Part shown: piece by piece, positions 28,026 to 40,181 of the stretch | Position numbering within the stretch: position 1 is the stretch's first letter | How the letters are laid out: each line of letters begins with the position of its first letter | Assembly (NCBI RefSeq): GCF_000017805.1 | Contig: NC_009767.1 | Coordinates: 62,001 to 126,000, forward strand | DNA length: 64,000 bases | Direction: 5' to 3' | From: Roseiflexus castenholzii DSM 13941 | GTDB lineage: Bacteria > Chloroflexota > Chloroflexia > Chloroflexales > Roseiflexaceae | The notes under the pieces: model-generated | Databases searched by the model: none | What the model saw: only the letters and a program-made list of their open reading frames with translations | Told to the model about the DNA's origin: nothing | Program-made: the position numbers and the translations under genes

Positions 28026-29207
28026 TCATTCTTTTGTGCCCAACAAAAAGTCGCGCGAAAGAAATTCCTCGGGAGTTTCGCGTTCCCTGGGCAAATATAT
28101 AGCTACCGGTATGTCCAACACTGAAAGATACTGACACATCAGTGGACCAACATCGCGCCAATCTAATCCACCTAATCCACATCCTAACGCTGGAACTGCC
28201 AGGGACGCAATACCCTCCGATTTGTAGTTATGCTGGATCCATTTCAATCCATTCTCGATTCCAACAATATCTGAGTTTTCTCGCCAATTTCTCTTAGTCG
28301 CAAAAAGGAGGAACCATTTATTTGAGTTAGGTTTAGTTAATGATCCTGGATCATCGGCTAACTGTTCATCAACGAAAGATTCCCGCTTATACAGGTAAGG
28401 TTTGCCTATTTGCAGTTTCTTGCTGCGGCATGCATCCTGATATACTACATATACATCGGGAAATTGATATTTTGCTCTCGATGCCAGACCTTTACCCATA
28501 ATGCCCATCGTGTTAACACTAATCGTTATAGTCTGCATTGTTGAAAAGAATAAATCACCTTCTATCAAAAACAGGTTCCCGGTAACACGTTCTCGCCTGG
28601 TAGGCTGGAAGAACATGGAGGGTTCGGGGACTACGGGAACTCTTGCTCCTGAAATCCGACTCCTTACATCCTTTGCCACATCATGATTGACGACATATAT
28701 TGTTTGTATCATATCAGGAGAAACAAAATCAGGAACCAGACATTCAGCCATGATTTTTCGTTTCGATCCGTCATCTGGATTCCACCATTCATTATGAATG
28801 ATTTTCCACATTTCAAAAATCGCTTTAATTCCTTCCTTTACAGGTAAAATCTCTGAAGGAGAACTTGCTGCATTTCCTGTTGAAATGTAGCAGCCCGGAT
28901 AACTTAGGACTTCTGGCCTGACTCCAATAATAGCCACCTCTTTCTTATCTATTTTGTTGATAACCCTATATAACATAGGATTGCGAGGTTGAAAGTAGAG
29001 ATTCGCAAATCTCCAAAGACTTTTGCCATCTGGAGTTGATCGCTCACGACGATTGGAAACAATCTGAGCATCATATATCGGTGTATACGGAATACCCATT
29101 TCTTCAACACGAGCATGGGAGAGGATGCCGTGCTGAAAGATGGACTCCAGGTTGTTGATATGGGTGATATAGAATAAGCTCTTAATGTCCCGCTTTAATC
29201 CAGCCAT
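28026..29207 (-). CDS. DarT-DarG fusion: DNA ADP-ribosyltransferase toxin plus macro-domain antitoxin
   Basis: A 393-residue two-domain protein. Residues 1-205 match DarT (DUF4433): FYITHINNLESIFQHGILS, then LYFQPRNPMLYRV at 70-82. KIMAECLVPD follows, whose Glu155 aligns with the catalytic Glu of DarT. Residues 208-393 match the DarG macro domain: GNLFLIEGDL, SVNTMGIMGKGLASRA at 230-245, LFATKRNWREN at 301-311 (the Lys region needed for de-ADP-ribosylation), and VPALGCGLGGLDW at 338-350. DarT attaches ADP-ribose to thymidine or guanosine in DNA; DarG removes it. They are usually two adjacent genes; here they form one chain with no stop between. The gene is strikingly A+T-rich for this genome and stands alone with its own promoter, consistent with transfer. 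Confidence 0.88.
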   Translation of the reverse strand: MAGLKRDIKSLFYITHINNLESIFQHGILSHARVEEMGIPYTPIYDAQIVSNRRERSTPDGKSLWRFANLYFQPRNPMLYRVINKIDKKEVAIIGVRPEVLSYPGCYISTGNAASSPSEILPVKEGIKAIFEMWKIIHNEWWNPDDGSKRKIMAECLVPDFVSPDMIQTIYVVNHDVAKDVRSRISGARVPVVPEPSMFFQPTRRERVTGNLFLIEGDLFFSTMQTITISVNTMGIMGKGLASRAKYQFPDVYVVYQDACRSKKLQIGKPYLYKRESFVDEQLADDPGSLTKPNSNKWFLLFATKRNWRENSDIVGIENGLKWIQHNYKSEGIASLAVPALGCGLGGLDWRDVGPLMCQYLSVLDIPVAIYLPRERETPEEFLSRDFLLGTKE

Positions 29208-29261
29208 AGATTTCCGTCTCCCTGATTGCGATCTTGAAAGATCTCATCTTGATCCTTTTCA

Positions 29262-29290
29262 ATACTATCACAGGAGCAGCAGGTTGTAAA
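29262..29290 (-). promoter_or_regulatory. Promoter of the DarT-DarG fusion gene
   Basis: On the minus strand TTTACA (29290-29285), a 17-bp spacer, then TAGTAT (29267-29262). It lies about 55 bp upstream of the ATG, and an AGGGAGACGG ribosome site intervenes. Confidence 0.5.
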
Positions 29291-29423
29291 GAACGCATGT
29301 TCTCCTTTTCCGATCAACCGCTATTGAAGGAGAACACAGCCACCATCACGTGGGCAAAATGAAACCCTCGATTTTCTGCGGTTAAGGGAACACAAGGTGT
29401 GGAGAGTGTCGGAGAGGGGACGT

Positions 29424-29450
29424 GCGGGTGCGGCGTGTTGACGCACCCGC
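29424..29450 (-). terminator. Hairpin downstream of eno
   Basis: GCGGGTGCG pairs perfectly with CGCACCCGC around a 9-nt loop, 12 bp after the enolase stop. There is no U-run on the minus strand, so it may act as a processing or Rho-assisted stop rather than a classical terminator. Confidence 0.45.
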
Positions 29451-29461
29451 GCCGCCATGAC

Positions 29462-30751
29462 TCACCGCGCAACGCGGAAGGCGCCCATGCCCGCGTAGTG
29501 CGCTGCGGAGTCCAGTTCTTCTTCAATGCGCAGCAGTTGATTGTACTTCGCCACGCGATCCGTGCGCGCCGGCGCGCCAGTCTTGATCTGCCCGGCATTC
29601 GTCGCCACCACGAGATCGGCAATCGTCACATCTTCGCTTTCACCCGAACGATGCGAGACAACCGCCGTCCATCCGGCGCGGTTCGCCATGGTGATCGCAT
29701 CGAGTGTTTCGGTCAGCGTGCCGATCTGATTGAGTTTGATCAGGATCGAATTCGCTGCCTGTTCGGAGATGGCGCGCGCCAGTCGCTTCACGTTTGTCAC
29801 CAGGAAATCGTCGCCGACCAGTTGAATGCGATCGCCGAGCCGCGCGCGCAACAGTTTCCAACCTTCCCAGTCTTCTTCCGCAAGCCCATCTTCGAGCGAG
29901 ATGAGCGGGTAGCGCGCGGCAATGTCCGCCCAGTACTCCACCATTTCGGCGCTGGTGAGGGAGCGCCCTTCGCGCTCCAGGTGGTACTTGCCGTCTTTGT
30001 ACAGTTCGGTGCATGCGGGGTCCATCGCCAGCATCACCTGGTCGCCGAGTTGGTAACCGGCGCGTTCCACGGCTTCGACAATGATCTGCAAGGCTGCTTC
30101 GTTCGTCGGCAGACTCGGCGCGAAGCCGCCCTCGTCGCCGACGTTGGTGCTGCCGCCACGGTCGTGGATCACTTTCTTGAGGCTCTGGTAGATTTCGCTC
30201 CCCCAGCGCAGCGCCTCGCGGAACGATGGCGCACCAACCGGCATGATCATGAATTCCTGGAAGTCGGTGCTGTTTTGCGCGTGTTTGCCGCCGTTCAGAA
30301 TGTTCATCATAGGAACAGGGAGCACGTGCGCATGGATGCCTCCCAGGTAGCGGTACAACGGCAACCCGTGCGCTGCTGCCGCCGCTTTCGCGCACGCCAG
30401 CGAAACCCCCAGAATGGCGTTGGCGCCCAACCGCCCTTTGTTCTCGGCGCCGTCGAGGTCGATCAGCATCCGGTCGATGCGCATCTGATCGGCGGCATCT
30501 TCCCCTTCAAGCGCCTCGGCAATCGTGGTGTTCACGTTCTCAACGGCTTTCAGCACGCCCTTGCCGCCATACCGACTCTTGTCGCCGTCGCGCAGTTCCA
30601 GCGCCTCGAATGCACCGGTCGATGCACCCGATGGCACAATAGCGCGCCCCATGTCGCCACTCTCCAGATACACGTCCACCTCAATCGTCGGATTACCACG
30701 CGAGTCGAGCACTTCACGCGCGGTAATCGCTTCAATCGTCGTGTCGGCCAT
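29462..30751 (-). CDS. eno: Enolase
   Basis: A 429-residue phosphopyruvate hydratase (2-phosphoglycerate to phosphoenolpyruvate). Hallmarks are AREVLDSRGNPTIEVDV, SGASTGAFEALELRDGD, LPVPMMNILNGGKHAQN, the metal-binding YPLISLEDGLAEEDW, VGDDFLVTN, ILIKLNQIGTLTET and VSHRSGESEDVTIAD. The ATG at 30751 has an AAGGAG site. The frame stays open upstream through a pair of in-frame direct repeats, but those residues are not part of enolase. Confidence 0.97.
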   Translation of the reverse strand: MADTTIEAITAREVLDSRGNPTIEVDVYLESGDMGRAIVPSGASTGAFEALELRDGDKSRYGGKGVLKAVENVNTTIAEALEGEDAADQMRIDRMLIDLDGAENKGRLGANAILGVSLACAKAAAAAHGLPLYRYLGGIHAHVLPVPMMNILNGGKHAQNSTDFQEFMIMPVGAPSFREALRWGSEIYQSLKKVIHDRGGSTNVGDEGGFAPSLPTNEAALQIIVEAVERAGYQLGDQVMLAMDPACTELYKDGKYHLEREGRSLTSAEMVEYWADIAARYPLISLEDGLAEEDWEGWKLLRARLGDRIQLVGDDFLVTNVKRLARAISEQAANSILIKLNQIGTLTETLDAITMANRAGWTAVVSHRSGESEDVTIADLVVATNAGQIKTGAPARTDRVAKYNQLLRIEEELDSAAHYAGMGAFRVAR

Positions 30752-30782
30752 GATGTCTCCTTTCAGATATCGAGCCGTTGCG

Positions 30783-30870
30783 TGTCCTTCATCCGTCGAG
30801 CCGTTGGAAGGCAACAGCTCTGCGGTTGTATGTCCTTCATCCGTCGAGCCGTTGGAGGGCAACGGCTCTG
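30783..30870 (-). repeat. Two direct 40-bp repeats with hairpin in the eno leader
   Basis: Copies at 30783-30822 and 30831-30870 differ at two positions and have a 48-bp period. The outer copy holds a perfect hairpin, GAGCCGTTG with CAACGGCTC (30846-30868, 5-nt loop); the inner copy has one mismatch. They lie 32-120 bp upstream of the eno start on the transcribed side, so they could affect leader structure. Confidence 0.7.
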
Positions 30871-30955
30871 TGAACGCGCAACAACGCCCCAAGACATTGC
30901 AGTGCAATGTCTCTACCGGTCATCTCCCTACCTTTTCGACGTCCGCCTTGCAACG

Positions 30956-32029
30956 TCATCCCTGCACCAGTCCCAACTCATCGTACAGGCGGTCGAAATC
31001 GAACGATTCGTCGAGCATCTGGGTGAAGCGAGCGATCTTCGACGCCTGTTTGAAACGAATATGCCCAAAAACGCGCTCGCTCCGCTCAACAGTCGTCAGC
31101 GTATCGTCCGAGACAATGATAACCGGCACCTGCTGCTCCTCCGCTTTATCGAGCACGGTTGCCGGCGGGCGAATGTTGCCGGTCAGCACCAGCACCGACG
31201 TCGAGGTTTCCAGCGCCGCCAGTTGCAGATCGGCGCGGTCGCCGCCGGTGATCACCGCTTTGTTGGCACGACGGCGGAAGTGCGAGAGTGCGGCTGCGCT
31301 GCCCATTGCACCGATCACCAGATGTTCCACCTGGCGCTCACACCACTCCGGTCGTCCGATCATTTGCCCTCCCAGAAACTCGAACAGGTCGGCGACGGTA
31401 ACGCTGGCAAGTTGCGGGTCCTGCGGCAGAACGGCGAACACCGGCACGCCACGCTGCTCCAGGAATGGAGCAACCCGACTCTTCACGAAATCGATCTTCG
31501 GCGCCTCGACTTCGTTGATCAGCACACCGAGCAACCGGTCGCCGAGATAGCGTTGCACTGCCAGAATCGCGTCGAGCGAGAGGGGGGACCGATAGAGCGT
31601 CACCAGCAGCACCGGCGCTTCCAGCATATCGGAGACCTGATCGGCGGAGAGATCGACGACCGACCCTTCAGCCCAGGTATTGGCGCCTTCCACCACCAGC
31701 AGGTCGCGGTTGCGTGAGACCGCCAGGTGCGCCTCGCGCAGGCGTCGCGCAAAATCAACCGTCGCCTGCCCGCGCATAATCTGCTCGACTACCCCCTGCG
31801 TCACAAGCACCGGCGCCACCTGTTCTGGCGGATCGGGCAAGGCGAAGTGTTCACGGATGAACGCTGCATCATCATCGTGCATACCGGTTTCGGTGCGGGT
31901 GACCGAAACGCTGACCGGCTTCATGTAGCCGATTCTGAAACCGTCGCGTTGTGCGCGCGTGAGGAGCCCCACACAGGTTGCGCTCTTCCCGACAAATGTT
32001 TCCGTCGATGCAACGTAGAGGGTAGCCAT
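30956..32029 (-). CDS. BioD-like AAA_26 / DRTGG domain protein (phosphotransacetylase-type N-terminal module)
   Basis: A 357-residue protein. The N-terminal dethiobiotin-synthetase-like P-loop domain reads YVASTETFVGKSATCVGLL, MKPVSVSVTRTETG and VVEGANTWAEGSVVDLSA. The C-terminal DRTGG domain (about 220-330) contains KAVITGGDRADLQLAALET and VLVLTGNIRPP. These two modules are the regulatory N-terminal part of long Pta enzymes, but the acetyltransferase domain is absent. It lies 53 bp downstream of the ADP-forming acyl-CoA synthetase, so a role in acetyl-CoA/acetate metabolism is likely. Confidence 0.8.
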   Translation of the reverse strand: MATLYVASTETFVGKSATCVGLLTRAQRDGFRIGYMKPVSVSVTRTETGMHDDDAAFIREHFALPDPPEQVAPVLVTQGVVEQIMRGQATVDFARRLREAHLAVSRNRDLLVVEGANTWAEGSVVDLSADQVSDMLEAPVLLVTLYRSPLSLDAILAVQRYLGDRLLGVLINEVEAPKIDFVKSRVAPFLEQRGVPVFAVLPQDPQLASVTVADLFEFLGGQMIGRPEWCERQVEHLVIGAMGSAAALSHFRRRANKAVITGGDRADLQLAALETSTSVLVLTGNIRPPATVLDKAEEQQVPVIIVSDDTLTTVERSERVFGHIRFKQASKIARFTQMLDESFDFDRLYDELGLVQG

Positions 32030-32082
32030 CGCCTGTCTCCTTGCCGAACGAAAGTGAGCATGCACCGTCTTCGAATGCTCGT

Positions 32083-34179
32083 TCAACCGCGCAGGATAAT
32101 CCGCGCATCCAGCACTGTAGCGCCTTCGCCACGGTTATACACCACCAGCGGGTTGATGTCCATTTCGACAATTTCGGGAAAATCGGTCACCAGTTGTGAG
32201 ACGCGCAGAATGACCTCTTCGGCGGCGGCAATGTCGGCTGGCGGTTCGCCGCGCACACCGCGCAGCAACGGGAAGGCGCGAATGGCGCGCACTTGCTCCG
32301 CCGCCTCCTGGCGCGACACCGGCGCCAGACGGAAAGCGACGTCGCGGAGCGCCTCGACATAGATGCCTCCCAAGCCGAAGGCGATCAACGGACCGAACTG
32401 CGGGTCGCGACTGACGCCGACCAGCACTTCGCGCCCTTTGCGCACCTGTTCCTGCACCAGCACGCCCCAGATACGCGCCTCACGACTGTATTTGCGGGCG
32501 CGGTATTCAATCAGTTCGTAGGCGTCGCGGGCGGCTGCGCTGTCGCCGATGCCGAGTTTAACGCCGCCAATATCGCTTTTGTGCAGAATATCCGGCGATG
32601 AGATTTTCATCACCACCGGGAAGCCGAGGCGAGCGGCGATTTCCGCCGCCTCCTCCGGCGACTGCGCCAGCAATGATTTCGGCAGGCGCATCCCATACGC
32701 TTCGATGACCTCGCGCGCTTCGAGTTCGCCGAGTTCGACCCGTCCTTCGCTGCACACCCGGGTGAAGAGCGCGCGCACCCGTTCGGCATCGACATCGAAA
32801 CGGACGTACTCTTCCGGCGGACGTTCGACCCAGTGCCGTTGCGCCACCATCGCACCCAACGCAGCGATGGCGCGTTCGGGAAACGCATAGTTTGGAATGC
32901 GATGGTCGTTCAGGATACGCAACGCCTCACCAATGGTTGCTGCGCCCATAAAACTCGTCACGACCGGTTTAGCGCTTCCGGCGGCAACCTCCACAATCGT
33001 TCGAGCGACATCCTCCGGTTTGCTGACCGCCTGCGGCGTAAAGAGCACCAGCACAGCATCGACATAGGGATCGTCGAGCGCCGCGCGCAGCGCGACCCGG
33101 TACCGGTCAGGGCGCGCATCGCCAATGATATCAATCGGATTAGAGACGCTGGCGGTCGACGGCAACGCTGCTCGCAGCGCCGCCATCGTCGCAGGCGTCA
33201 ACTCCGCCAGATGCAACCCGATCCGCTCTGCGGCATCGGTTGCAATAATCCCTGGACCGCCGGCATTCGTCACAATTGCCAGGCGGTTGCCAGGGATGAG
33301 CGGTTGATACGCGAACGCCATGGCAAAGTCGAACAGTTCCTGCATCGAGCGCGCGCGCAGCACACCGCTCTGATCGAATGCCGCTTCGCAGGCATGCTCA
33401 GCGCCTGCCAGCGCCCCGGTGTGGGACGAGGCTGCGCGCGCGCCCGCCTGCGTCGCGCCGCTCTTGATGGCAATCACCGGGATCCGCTTCGTCACCCGGC
33501 GCGCCACGGCGACGAAAGCATCACCATTGCCGATCCCTTCCAGGTACGCCAGAATGACCCGGTTATTGGCTTGATCGCATCCCCACGCTTCCAGAAGTGT
33601 CACCTCGTCCACGTCCGCCTTGTTCCCCAGGCTCACAAAGCGTGAGAAACCGATCCCCTGCGCCTTGCTCCAGTCCAGAATTGCGGTGCAGAGCGCCCCC
33701 GACTGCGACATGAACGCGATCTGCCCGGGATGTGGGTAGAGCGCGGCAAATGACGCATTCAGGCGGGTTATGGTATCGATAATGCCCAGACAGTTGGGAC
33801 CGATCATGCGCATCCCGTAGCGTTGCACGATCTCCAGCAACTGCATCTCCAGCGCGCGTCCTTCCGGTCCGACCTCTTTGAACCCGGCGCTGATGACGAC
33901 CAACCCCTTGACTCCTGCTCGACCACATGCCTCGGCAACGTTCGGCACAACCGTCGCCGGAACGACAATCACCGCCAGATCGACCGGTTCTGGAACCTGC
34001 TCAACCGATGGGTACGCCGGAAAGCCCAAAATGTGCGATGCGCCTGGATGAACAGGAAAGATGCGACCGGGATAGCCTGCGTCGAGGATGTTCTTGAGAA
34101 TGCGGTGTCCCAGTTTTGTTGGATCGGGTGACGCACCAACTACAGCGATGGAACGCGGCGCAAAGATCGCTTCCAGCAT
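32083..34179 (-). CDS. ADP-forming acetate-CoA ligase (fused alpha and beta)
   Basis: A 698-residue fused NDP-forming acyl-CoA synthetase. The CoA-binding Rossmann domain begins SIAVVGASPDPTKLGHRIL. MIGPNCLGIIDT and FMSQSGAL belong to the ligase domain. The phospho-His loop is in GARAASSHTGALAGAEHAC near residue 245. The C-terminal ATP-grasp_5 domain (about 470-698) shows FPVVMKISSPDILHKSDIGG and GVLVQEQVRKGREVLVGVS. The enzyme interconverts acetyl-CoA + ADP + Pi and acetate + ATP. Substrate range is not determinable. Same operon as the DRTGG protein. Confidence 0.9.
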   Translation of the reverse strand: MLEAIFAPRSIAVVGASPDPTKLGHRILKNILDAGYPGRIFPVHPGASHILGFPAYPSVEQVPEPVDLAVIVVPATVVPNVAEACGRAGVKGLVVISAGFKEVGPEGRALEMQLLEIVQRYGMRMIGPNCLGIIDTITRLNASFAALYPHPGQIAFMSQSGALCTAILDWSKAQGIGFSRFVSLGNKADVDEVTLLEAWGCDQANNRVILAYLEGIGNGDAFVAVARRVTKRIPVIAIKSGATQAGARAASSHTGALAGAEHACEAAFDQSGVLRARSMQELFDFAMAFAYQPLIPGNRLAIVTNAGGPGIIATDAAERIGLHLAELTPATMAALRAALPSTASVSNPIDIIGDARPDRYRVALRAALDDPYVDAVLVLFTPQAVSKPEDVARTIVEVAAGSAKPVVTSFMGAATIGEALRILNDHRIPNYAFPERAIAALGAMVAQRHWVERPPEEYVRFDVDAERVRALFTRVCSEGRVELGELEAREVIEAYGMRLPKSLLAQSPEEAAEIAARLGFPVVMKISSPDILHKSDIGGVKLGIGDSAAARDAYELIEYRARKYSREARIWGVLVQEQVRKGREVLVGVSRDPQFGPLIAFGLGGIYVEALRDVAFRLAPVSRQEAAEQVRAIRAFPLLRGVRGEPPADIAAAEEVILRVSQLVTDFPEIVEMDINPLVVYNRGEGATVLDARIILRG

Positions 34180-34521
34180 AGCCTTCCTACCCGGAGACTC
34201 TTCTGACGATATCGTACTGTGAGCATAGCGTCGTCAGTTACGGGAATGCGCCGCGTCTTCCTGTATTCCCACCCTTACTTCCTGGAGAGGTTGTCAGGGT
34301 TCGAGAGGGGTTGTTGTATCTAAAAGCCTTTTTTCTCACCCCTGCCCTCTTCTACTCAAGTGTCGCGTTTTTCCAAGAAAGGAGTGTTTGCCACGTCCCA
34401 CCCCTCTCAGCCGGAGCGAAGAGCGGGAGGTTCAGGCATTCTGACGACCAAACCACACACTGCAAGGCATAGGCTTGCAACAGGATCGATATGCGTGAAC
34501 TGCCGTCCCTTCTCCGGCACA
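34180..34521. other. Intergenic region upstream of the acyl-CoA synthetase
   Basis: About 340 bp with no supported gene. It should carry the minus-strand promoter of the acyl-CoA synthetase operon. It includes a T-rich stretch (CCTTTTTTCTC) and CCCTCTTC-type tracts. I see no clear promoter. Confidence 0.4.
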
Positions 34522-34720
34522 TTTAAGGGCGGACAGCACGCATGAGCATAGCGGGCAGGCATGGCGTTGGGATGCGCCGTTTTTTCTTCACCCCCTGTCC
34601 CTCTCCCGCCCAGGAGAGAGGAGACCGGCGCCCTGTTTGCGGCCGTCCCCCAGTGGGAGTGCCGGTGTTCGCTGTCATTGCGAGACCTGCGCAGCAGGTC
34701 GAAGCAATCCCGCCCTTAAA
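34522..34720 (-). repeat. Dispersed repeat family 1, copy 2 (intact ends)
   Basis: A 199-bp element bounded by TTTAAGGGCGG and CCGCCCTTAAA-type terminal inverted repeats (outer TTTAAGGGC/GCCCTTAAA are perfect). Its reverse complement carries the same block order as 19650-19817, plus an extra GTCATTGCGAG...GAAGCAATCC segment near one end. It is non-coding and MITE-like. The 157 bp between it and leuS hold nothing recognisable beyond another CGCGCGCGGGAGAG palindrome. Confidence 0.78.
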
Positions 34721-34877
34721 CCCGCGCGCGGGAGAGGGGCGACCGGCGCCGCGCTCAGCGCGGGCATGAAAGAATACGCGCCTGCCAGGAAAACCTGTGC
34801 TTATGAATCTGCCTGCTCTTCAGCGGCGCCAGCGAGAGTTGGGCATTCTGTCCCTGAAACGGGCAACGCAAGGCGCA

Positions 34878-37592
<2,715 letters not shown>

Positions 37593-37634
37593 GGGTCCCT
37601 CCGCTGCACGAATGATTGCGGGATTGAACAGATG

Positions 37635-38456
37635 TCACAACCGGTCGGTTGTTGCAATATAGATCAGACGCTCTGGCAACGGAGCAACATCCGCTACATT
37701 GCGCCCATCGACCGCCAGGCGTTCAACAGGCGCAAGACCGCTCACCTCGAGCGCCCGTTGAATCTCAGCATCACTCCAGGCACGCTCGATATGCGTTTCC
37801 TCACCACGCCACCAGCGGTTATCATCACTGTGCGTCAACCAGACGATCCTGCCCCGCCCCAGGCGCGTCGCCGGATGGTACGTCAACCGATGGCACACCA
37901 GACAATCGTCGCTCTCGTGGATCACGAGGTCGCGCTCGTCCCACTGAGCAAACGCCGCTTCGGTATTCACATCGAACACGACGTATCCGCCGGGTTCGAG
38001 CGCGCATCGGATTCCAGCAAAGACGCGCGGCAGATCATCGTCACCGGTCAGATAGTTGATCGCATCGCCAAAGCATGTGACCAGCCCAAAGCGCCTGACA
38101 CAATCGCCAGGAGACGGCGTCGCACCACGATGAAGCGCGCCTGCTGCGACGAGAGCCTCCATGTCGCGCATATCCGCTTCGACGAACGTCACCGCCAGGC
38201 CGGCAACCCGCGCGCGGTCACGCGCAATCCGCAGCATCGCAGACGAGCGATCCAGTCCGGTCGTTTCGATCCCGGCGGCAGCGAGCGCCAGTGTTGCTCC
38301 GCCCGTGCCGCATGCCAGATCGAGCGCGCGCTGCGGCGCCACACCGTTCGCCCGAAGCCATGCCAGCGCCAGACCCGCCATATACGCGCCGAAGCGTTCC
38401 TGACCGGTGCGGTCGTAGATCGGCGCATACGCCTGATATGCCCCATCGTCGTCCAT
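37635..38456 (-). CDS. Class I SAM-dependent methyltransferase
   Basis: A 273-residue methyltransferase. Motif I is ALDLACGTGGATLALAAAG near residue 47. TGLDRSSAMLRIARDRA and VTFVEADMRDM follow, then LVTCFGDAINYL and VFDVNTEAAFAQW. The substrate is unknown; the C-terminal beta-rich section (EETHIERAWSDAEI) is typical of small-molecule methylases. The ATG at 38456 gives MDDDGAYQAYAPIYD, a normal start for the family. It is 42 bp upstream of leuS. Confidence 0.82.
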   Translation of the reverse strand: MDDDGAYQAYAPIYDRTGQERFGAYMAGLALAWLRANGVAPQRALDLACGTGGATLALAAAGIETTGLDRSSAMLRIARDRARVAGLAVTFVEADMRDMEALVAAGALHRGATPSPGDCVRRFGLVTCFGDAINYLTGDDDLPRVFAGIRCALEPGGYVVFDVNTEAAFAQWDERDLVIHESDDCLVCHRLTYHPATRLGRGRIVWLTHSDDNRWWRGEETHIERAWSDAEIQRALEVSGLAPVERLAVDGRNVADVAPLPERLIYIATTDRL

Positions 38457-38540
38457 GATGCGGCACGCTGACCGTGCTCCAATTGCGATGCGATACGAGG
38501 TAAAGTATACCACACTCGTGGAGGGGATGAGCCGGGCACG

Positions 38541-40074
38541 TCACCTGATCTGATACACAATGCCTGCTGGAAAACGTATTCGCCTGACGATCCGTGCCTC
38601 ATCCGAATCAAAAGGGGCGATACCCCAGACATATGCCACGTGCTGCGCGCGCGCGAACCGGAGAATGGACTCTTTGTCATATCCGTGAACACGATAATAC
38701 GCAACAGCCGCATTATTCATTACACCATCAAGATTAACCATGATGCAGCGGCAGAAGAAACCGACAATGCCGTTATCGGTTGCGCCCAGACGTTCATATC
38801 GCAAATCGGCGCCTGCAATCTGTCGACCAAGCATAGAAGCGCCATTTTGGTTGGGATATAACCCTCTCTGCCATATAAGCATAATGACGATAATGAAAAT
38901 GACAAAAATAATGGATATAGCCAATCTCTGATACTTTTGTTGCAAATATACCTCCTCTGAACGAAGCATCTCTTCAGCGCCAATAGATGCACCGATAAGA
39001 GTGAAAATCAATACCAGTGCATTAAAGTACCAGTGCTGTTGATGGAGCAGTATCAAATTATAATAGGCGGTGATACAAATAAACGGCAGGATGAGAAATG
39101 AAGACTGTGAAGCAGGTGACCAGGCTATCTTCAGGGATAGTTGACGAGTCGACCATGATCGCCCGATCACGACCCCGAACAAGAGTACAATGGGAAGATT
39201 GAACAGGAAGAATCTTGTACGCATAGCGGGGCAAGAACCAGGATATGCGTCCAATATACCATTCGACCGCTGCTATCGCATCTGCCGGCATCCCCGCGTA
39301 GCTGTGCAGCATGATCGCGCTAGCACTGATCTGAAGAGGGGTTCCAAACCGGGATATGCTCCAGAGAACCCATGGCAGGCACACGATGGCAGCGAACAGT
39401 CCGCAAAGCGTTGCAAAAACAATTGCTCGCTCGGGCATTCGCCGATCCACAACCAGTCGATCAAGGACAATCCCCGCCAGCAACAAAACACCTTCAGACC
39501 TCGCCATTATTGTCAGTCCGGCCAGTAAACCGATCAAAACGATCCCATGAAGCGATTGCTCGTGCGATCTCCATCTCACATATGCCATTACCGTCCAGGC
39601 AAAGCAGCACACATACACAGCCGACTCTACCCCGGTCATTGTCAGAACGACAACCCATGGATTGAGGAGATGCGCCAATGCTCCGATGGCGCCGGCAAGA
39701 GGAGAGTGAACGTACTTTCCGGCAAGGTAAATTGGCCAGGCTGTTACGCTGCTTACCAGCGCAACCAGGGTAAGCGCCAGATGGACGCCACGATCAATGT
39801 CGTTGCCGACGTACTGAAAGATTGGCACGAGAAGCAACGCATAGAGCGGATGAAAGCCATTGGTCGGGTTCACGCCATCGAATGTGGCGCCCGCGCCTGA
39901 ACCGAGATGTTGTGCCAGTTTGAAGTAGTAGTAGGCATCGTCGGCGTTTGCGCGCCACGAAAGTTCATCTGTTGGCTGCCAGGCGATCCACAGGCGTATG
40001 GCGAGACCAACGAGAACACCGAAGACGATCAATCGCTTGTCGAGCAGCGCTCTCCTTGTGTTCAATGCGGACAT
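38541..40074 (-). pseudogene. Frameshifted polytopic membrane glycosyltransferase (GT39/ArnT-like)
   Basis: Two overlapping minus-strand frames together make one protein of about 510 residues. The 5' frame (from 40074) starts MSALNTRRALLDKRLIVF. It carries the family motif ANADDAYYYFKLAQHL, NPTNGFHPLY and about seven hydrophobic helices. After WFLPRYA it continues without membrane character. The 3' frame resumes with TRFFLFNLPIVLLFGVVIG and more helices, then a soluble end (YYRVHGYDKESILRFARA). The switch is a single-base shift near 39205-39225. The family transfers sugars from polyprenyl phosphates at the membrane. It may be a true pseudogene or a sequence error. Confidence 0.72.
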
Positions 40075-40181
40075 AAGCGGACTGTGCGCAGCGCAGAGAT
40101 AAGCCAAATCGCAGATGTGCCGATCATCTCATCCATTCGGCAATTCTGGCGTCTTGCACCAACCAAAAATGGCTATCAGGT

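Noticed and set aside
27904..28182. A 92-residue minus-strand frame beside the DarT-DarG gene
   Set aside because: It lies mostly over the end of the fusion gene in another frame and has no ribosome site or domain.
29399..31717. A 772-codon open frame on the plus strand
   Set aside because: Antisense to eno and the DRTGG protein, both certain genes.
34360..34769. Short plus-strand frames between the acyl-CoA synthetase and leuS
   Set aside because: They cross the dispersed repeat and its inverted ends and show no coding character.
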